Origin: a virus
DNA length: 38,992 nucleotides
Reading direction: 5' to 3' (one strand)
Virus record (IMG/VR): IMGVR_UViG_3300027906_000052
Location: 1 to 38,992 of that record
Position numbers and translations under genes: made by a program. Numbering within the stretch: position 1 is the first letter of the stretch; each line of letters opens with the position of its first letter. Under the pieces are notes generated by a model. That model saw only the letters and a program-made list of their open reading frames with translations. It ran no database searches and had not been told where the DNA came from. Shown here piece by piece: positions 36,177 through 38,992 of the stretch.

Positions 36177-36349
36177 AGATTGTTGACCTTGATACTAAAG
36201 TAGAAATGATGGAATTATTGTTAAACAAATTAACAGAATTACATTGCGTTGCAACTGAATTAGGAGATGAGGATACTGCAAATGCAATTAGTTGTGCAGA
36301 AGATACATTAATAAATTCAATAATATTTGAGAAAGCGAGTTTAAAATGA
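36173..36349 (+). CDS. small acidic helical protein, GTG start, paralogue of 35364
   Basis: A 58-residue frame starting GTG in a GTGA overlap with the metalloprotease stop, after GGGAGAG. It encodes VKIVDLDTKVEMMELLLNKL, then TELHCVATELGDEDTANAIS, CAEDTLINSI. It shares the (L)xxLLxKLTE...E(L)xDxxxxxAIxxAExTxIxxI pattern with the gene at 35364. It also overlaps the following ATG. Confidence 0.65.
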   Translation: MKIVDLDTKVEMMELLLNKLTELHCVATELGDEDTANAISCAEDTLINSIIFEKASLK

Positions 36350-36549
36350 TAGTAACATATGATGTTTTTAGTGAGAAAACTGGTACTGTGAGTAGACATA
36401 AATCTTTAGAAGAGGCACTCAAAGCCGCAAAAAAGATAGGTAATATACCGTTTGCTATATTTAAAAGTCACTGTTTAGTACATTCAGTTGATAGTGAGAT
36501 TACACAAATGCCTGAATTAGTAAAGTGGGTATTTCCTAAGAAAAGGTGA
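36346..36549 (+). CDS. small soluble protein, unknown
   Basis: The 67-residue product (MIVTYDVFSEKTGTVSRHKS, then LEEALKAAKKIGNIPFAIFK) looks like a small beta-alpha-beta domain. Coupled by ATGA to the previous gene. No family recognised. Confidence 0.62.
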   Translation: MIVTYDVFSEKTGTVSRHKSLEEALKAAKKIGNIPFAIFKSHCLVHSVDSEITQMPELVKWVFPKKR

Positions 36550-36553
36550 TGTT

Positions 36554-36742
36554 ATGAAAACATTTCTACTGATTACAACAGTACTATTTACAACTCCAGA
36601 GAAAGACTTTTCTGGGGTTGTTGTTCAACAGTTTGACCAAAAAGTTGGTTGTATAGTCGCACTTGAAAAACTCCAAGAAGTAGATATGTCTTTTGGTGTT
36701 ATGAAGGTGCAAATTTTACATAAATGTGAGGAGAAACAATAA
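36554..36742 (+). CDS. small exported two-cysteine protein
   Basis: The 62-residue product has a hydrophobic start (MKTFLLITTVLFTTPEKDFS), a Cys in QKVGCIVALEKL and a second in ILHKCEEK near the end. It belongs to the dispersed family also at 563, 18276, 38459 and 38680. AGGTGATGTT precedes the ATG. Likely periplasmic with one disulfide. Confidence 0.65.
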   Translation: MKTFLLITTVLFTTPEKDFSGVVVQQFDQKVGCIVALEKLQEVDMSFGVMKVQILHKCEEKQ

Positions 36743-36888
36743 TGTCAGAAGAATTACTTGACAAACGTATCGGTTGGGCGTATAATGCTTTAGAGTGGAG
36801 TTATCACTATAAAACCGATTGGGGTATTAAGTATTGGTCTGGTGTTCTGGAAAAACTTTTAGAGATGAAACCAATCACTTATCATTAG
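36742..36888 (+). CDS. small Trp/Tyr-rich protein (48 aa)
   Basis: A frame starting in a TAATG overlap and encoding MSEELLDKRIGWAYNALEWS, YHYKTDWGIKYWSGVLEKLL. Conserved-looking aromatic spacing; no family known to me. A perfect sigma70 promoter lies inside it (36758-36786). Confidence 0.6.
   Translation: MSEELLDKRIGWAYNALEWSYHYKTDWGIKYWSGVLEKLLEMKPITYH
36758..36786 (+). promoter_or_regulatory. consensus sigma70 promoter inside a small gene
   Basis: TTGACA (36758-36763), 17-bp spacer, TATAAT (36781-36786). A perfect match, inside the 48-residue frame, about 110 bp before the next start (36897). It could feed the phosphoribosyltransferase genes. Confidence 0.7.
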
Positions 36889-36896
36889 GGTATGGT

Positions 36897-37181
36897 ATGA
36901 AAAGATTTGAATTTGTGAAGGGTAGGAAATCACCCAAAGATACGATTATGTTATTTAATGGTGTTGCTGTTAAATTTGAGGACGTTGCAAAGATGTGTCT
37001 ATTCTTTATGAAGAATGAGGACAACCTCTATCCACCATCACAAGGGTTCAAGGGTGCAGAGCTATTCAAGAGTTATATGAATGAAGTTCTGGAAACAAGA
37101 GAAATACCCAAGGACAGAAAGTACGACATTAAGAAGAATAAATTAACCAAGATTACAGAACATGGAGAGATATATGAATAA
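36897..37181 (+). CDS. conserved small phage protein
   Basis: With ATG 36897 the 94-residue product begins MKRFEFVKGRKSPKDTIMLF and continues NGVAVKFEDVAKMCLFFMKN. Soluble, basic N-terminus. The longer frame from 36834 would overlap the previous gene and is rejected. It overlaps the phosphoribosyltransferase start by eight bases. Function unknown. Confidence 0.65.
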   Translation: MKRFEFVKGRKSPKDTIMLFNGVAVKFEDVAKMCLFFMKNEDNLYPPSQGFKGAELFKSYMNEVLETREIPKDRKYDIKKNKLTKITEHGEIYE

Positions 37182-37707
37182 GATACCAAATGATTATACA
37201 GTAAATTGGGATGAATACTCCAAACATATAGAAGAACTTGCAGTAGAAGTCTATGATGATGGGTATGAATTCAACCAAATAGTATGTATCGCAAAAGGTG
37301 GTCTGAGGGTTGGGGATATATTTCAACGTATATTTGATGTACCACTTGCTATAATGAGTGTTGAATCCTATCACGGAAATGGTGTTAAAAACCAACAAGG
37401 AGAGATAGTATTCGGTAATTCTCTTGCAAAAACGACACCAAACTTGGGTAGTAAGGTGTTATTAGTAGATGACCTCTGTGATTCTGGGTTGACATTAGAT
37501 AAATGTGTGTCGTGGTTAAAACATTACCAAGGGTTCTTTATAGAGGATATAAGGACTGCTACTCTATGGGTAAAGGGTGTAAGTAAGGTTAAACCAAACT
37601 ATTTCGTTAAATACCTAGAAGATTCACCTTGGATACACCAACCAATGGAACGCTATGAACAAATGACTATCGAAGACATTAAAGCTTCAATGAGAATAAA
37701 GGTATGA
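37174..37707 (+). CDS. purine phosphoribosyltransferase
   Basis: Enzymes of this family join a purine base to PRPP. The 177-residue product has the type I PRTase fold: FNQIVCIAKGGLRVGDIFQR, then the PRPP motif KVLLVDDLCDSGLTLDKCVS, and a C-terminal PNYFVKYLEDSPWIHQPMER. The WI..P.E end is typical of xanthine/guanine or hypoxanthine PRTases. ATG 37174 follows GGAGAG; the frame start at 37162 is rejected. With GMP reductase (5732) it suggests phage-directed purine salvage. Base specificity not resolved. Confidence 0.83.
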   Translation: MNKIPNDYTVNWDEYSKHIEELAVEVYDDGYEFNQIVCIAKGGLRVGDIFQRIFDVPLAIMSVESYHGNGVKNQQGEIVFGNSLAKTTPNLGSKVLLVDDLCDSGLTLDKCVSWLKHYQGFFIEDIRTATLWVKGVSKVKPNYFVKYLEDSPWIHQPMERYEQMTIEDIKASMRIKV

Positions 37708-37928
37708 ACAATCTCTTATATGTAGAAGATGAACCAAACAAAGGTAACGAACATTTTTCTAGGATTATGCGTTTTAGAAACAATAGAGTTGCAAGGTTTT
37801 TTGCAGATGTTCACGGCGGAATATATAAAGGGTGGGTACAAGGAAATACCACATTCAATATCACAAGAAGTTCGGGCACTGTCTCTGCAAAAGAGAATGG
37901 GTGCTATATCGTAGTCTGGGAGCATTAA
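37704..37928 (+). CDS. small basic protein, unknown
   Basis: The 74-residue product (SRIMRFRNNRVARFFADVHG, then GIYKGWVQGNTTFNITRSSG) is likely a small beta-rich domain. It starts in an ATGA overlap with the phosphoribosyltransferase stop. No family recognised. Confidence 0.6.
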   Translation: MNNLLYVEDEPNKGNEHFSRIMRFRNNRVARFFADVHGGIYKGWVQGNTTFNITRSSGTVSAKENGCYIVVWEH

Positions 37929-37929
37929 T

Positions 37930-38148
37930 ATGTCACATGAAGAAGTGAGGTCTATGAACTCACTGAATAATTACAATATACAAATGAAATTTGACTTTGG
38001 AGAAAAACGTCTAGTCAAGGAAACTGTTATCAAACATTATGAAGTAACAGATACAAAAGGTAAACGTAGAATCCATAAAGAAACAACAGATAAGAAATGG
38101 AATGGTGGTAATACGCCAACTGTTTCTCATCATTCAGAGTACCTATAA
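37930..38148 (+). CDS. small basic protein, unknown
   Basis: The 72-residue product (NIQMKFDFGEKRLVKETVIK, then HYEVTDTKGKRRIHKETTDK) is soluble. GGGAG lies eight bases ahead of ATG 37930; an internal ATG at 37954 also has GAGG. Coupled to the next gene by TAATG. Function unknown. Confidence 0.6.
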   Translation: MSHEEVRSMNSLNNYNIQMKFDFGEKRLVKETVIKHYEVTDTKGKRRIHKETTDKKWNGGNTPTVSHHSEYL

Positions 38149-38462
38149 TGAAGTGTTGGGTATGTAATCACGAATTAATCTGGGGTGGTGACCACGATTT
38201 AGAAGACGTTGTAGATGACCACACTATTATAACCAACCTCTCTTGTCCAGAGTGTGACGCATATGTAGAGGTCTATCACGGAAAGGATATACCAATGAGT
38301 AGAAGTAGAATGATGAATCATGTTACATATTTACGAGATGAAATCAAACACCTAGAAACACTCATACAGCCCCACGATACTGGTCATATACACACCACGA
38401 TTGGTGTATTAGAGGAAAGAGTAAAGGAAATCGACAAACAATTAAAAGAGGATGATGAATGA
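38148..38462 (+). CDS. zinc-ribbon protein with coiled-coil tail
   Basis: The 104-residue product begins MKCWVCNHELIWGGDHDLED and has NLSCPECDAYVEVYHGKDIP: CxxC near residue 3 and CPEC near 33 form a zinc ribbon. A helical tail (LEERVKEIDKQLKEDDE) follows. The MKCW.C...L.WGGDHD start is common in marine phages. Possibly nucleic-acid binding; no function known. Confidence 0.75.
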   Translation: MKCWVCNHELIWGGDHDLEDVVDDHTIITNLSCPECDAYVEVYHGKDIPMSRSRMMNHVTYLRDEIKHLETLIQPHDTGHIHTTIGVLEERVKEIDKQLKEDDE

Positions 38463-38683
38463 TTTGGATGATATTTGTTGCAATAACTAACGCAGAGTCC
38501 TTTGTAATACCTATATTAGAATTTGAAACAAAGAACGAGTGTATAGAGTATGTAAACAACCCAGAGAACAGTGACCACCTTGCAATTGAGGTCATTGGTA
38601 TTGCTGGGTTTAATGCACAGATTACAGAGTTGTCTTGTTTACACAAAAGTGCAATATACAAACGAATAGGACAAATTGCATGA
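38459..38683 (+). CDS. small exported two-cysteine protein
   Basis: The 74-residue product has a short hydrophobic start (MIWMIFVAITNAESFVIPIL), a Cys in TKNECIEYVNN and a second in TELSCLHKS. Family member with 563, 18276, 36554 and 38680. Overlaps neighbours on both sides by four bases. Confidence 0.65.
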   Translation: MIWMIFVAITNAESFVIPILEFETKNECIEYVNNPENSDHLAIEVIGIAGFNAQITELSCLHKSAIYKRIGQIA

Positions 38684-38865
38684 ACGAAGTTATACTAGGG
38701 TTTTACCTTGTTATGGTATCAATCACACCACAAGGAGAAGTAATAGGAGAAGCGGTCAATTATTTCCATGAACCATTGGAATGTATATACGCTGGGAATA
38801 CAGCTGAAGAAAACTCTGAATTCGGAATAGGGTATGTATGTCTAGAGGACGTAGTAAAAGAATGA
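38680..38865 (+). CDS. small exported two-cysteine protein
   Basis: With ATG 38680 the 61-residue product begins MNEVILGFYLVMVSITPQGE and has Cys in PLECIYAGN and GYVCLEDV. It follows directly on a member of the same family, suggesting tandem duplication. It overlaps the next ATG by four bases. Confidence 0.62.
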   Translation: MNEVILGFYLVMVSITPQGEVIGEAVNYFHEPLECIYAGNTAEENSEFGIGYVCLEDVVKE

Positions 38866-38945
38866 AAAATATGGACGCAAATGATTGGTATGTACTCTTT
38901 ATATGCGTCTTCCTAGTAAGTATGGTTATATTCAGTTATGAATAA
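38862..38945 (+). CDS. membrane microprotein (27 aa)
   Basis: A frame encoding MKNMDANDWYVLFICVFLVS, MVIFSYE. It is essentially one membrane segment and is coupled by ATGA to the previous gene. Function unknown. Confidence 0.5.
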   Translation: MKNMDANDWYVLFICVFLVSMVIFSYE

Positions 38946-38992
38946 CGAAGCGTTACTAACACACATTGTTATGTTTTTACTTGGTTGTTTCG
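38938..38992 (+). CDS. start of a further small membrane protein (cut by window edge)
   Basis: A frame MNNEALLTHIVMFLLGCF runs off the end. It overlaps the previous gene by eight bases, as its neighbours do. The hydrophobic start suggests a membrane segment. Confidence 0.4.
   Translation, partial: MNNEALLTHIVMFLLGCF

Noticed and set aside
1-38992. CRISPR arrays, insertion sequences, integrase or attachment sites
   Set aside because: I saw no regularly spaced direct repeats, transposase or integrase frames; the window reads as continuous lytic T4-like phage sequence.

Overview
This window is a segment of a T4-like marine myovirus genome (Straboviridae-like core in the style of cyanophages and pelagiphages). 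The T4 core is recognisable from protein sequence: primase gp61, RNase H, late coactivator gp33, helicase loader gp59, ssDNA-binding gp32, gp26, a tape-measure protein, gp4, a tail-tube-family protein, gp48, gp53 and a probable hub protein. Marine accessory genes include PhoH, a B12-type ribonucleotide reductase, ThyX, a 2OG-Fe(II) oxygenase, ribosomal protein bS21 and many small conserved marine-phage proteins. The DNA is AT-rich. A circularly permuted tmRNA with an ANDN...YALAA tag points to an alphaproteobacterial host; a SAR11-type host is an inference.

Layout. 1-1.3 kb: tail of a late module with small membrane/coiled-coil proteins. 1.3-6.7 kb: primase, class II RNR, Cys-rich small proteins, a PD-(D/E)XK nuclease and GMP reductase, ending in a strong terminator. 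6.7-7.2 kb: one minus-strand gene for a small exported beta-barrel-like protein. 7.3-13 kb: small early genes in promoter-terminator cassettes, bS21, RNase H, a putative small RNA and a SprT-like metalloprotease. 13-17.8 kb: two lysis-type enzymes, PhoH, a RecB-like nuclease and a thermonuclease. 17.8-18.3 kb: permuted tmRNA. 18.3-22.1 kb: oxygenase, gp33, gp59, ThyX, gp32. 22.2-25.9 kb: late exported, membrane and repeat proteins. 25.9-30.8 kb (minus strand): tape measure, EF-hand membrane protein, gp26 with a likely -1 frameshift extension, tail-tube-family protein, a conserved protein and gp4. 30.8-33.9 kb (plus): gp48, gp53, hub. 33.9-39 kb: P-loop kinase, DUF6356 protein, a second SprT-like protein between paralogous small genes, a purine phosphoribosyltransferase and a run of tiny overlapping genes.

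Transcription signals fall into two clear classes. Early-type promoters are TTGACT/A, a 17-bp spacer, then a TATAAT-like box; they lie in the metabolic and accessory regions. Late promoters are TATAAATA (the gp55/gp33-type T4 motif); they lie mainly in front of virion genes. Two loci, the tmRNA and gp32, have a TATAAATA that is also the -10 box of a sigma70-type promoter. Genes are mostly coupled by ATGA or TAATG overlaps.

The most notable points are: the phage-borne permuted tmRNA; a T_TTT_TTA heptamer at the end of gp26 that joins it to a 63-codon extension, equivalent to the lambda G/GT chaperone arrangement; an approximately 95-nt putative small RNA with a CU-rich loop complementary to GAGAGAG-type ribosome-binding sites in the same genome; bS21; and a two-gene purine-salvage set (GMP reductase plus phosphoribosyltransferase). 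Together tmRNA, bS21 and the CU-loop RNA suggest substantial phage investment in controlling host translation; that link is inference.
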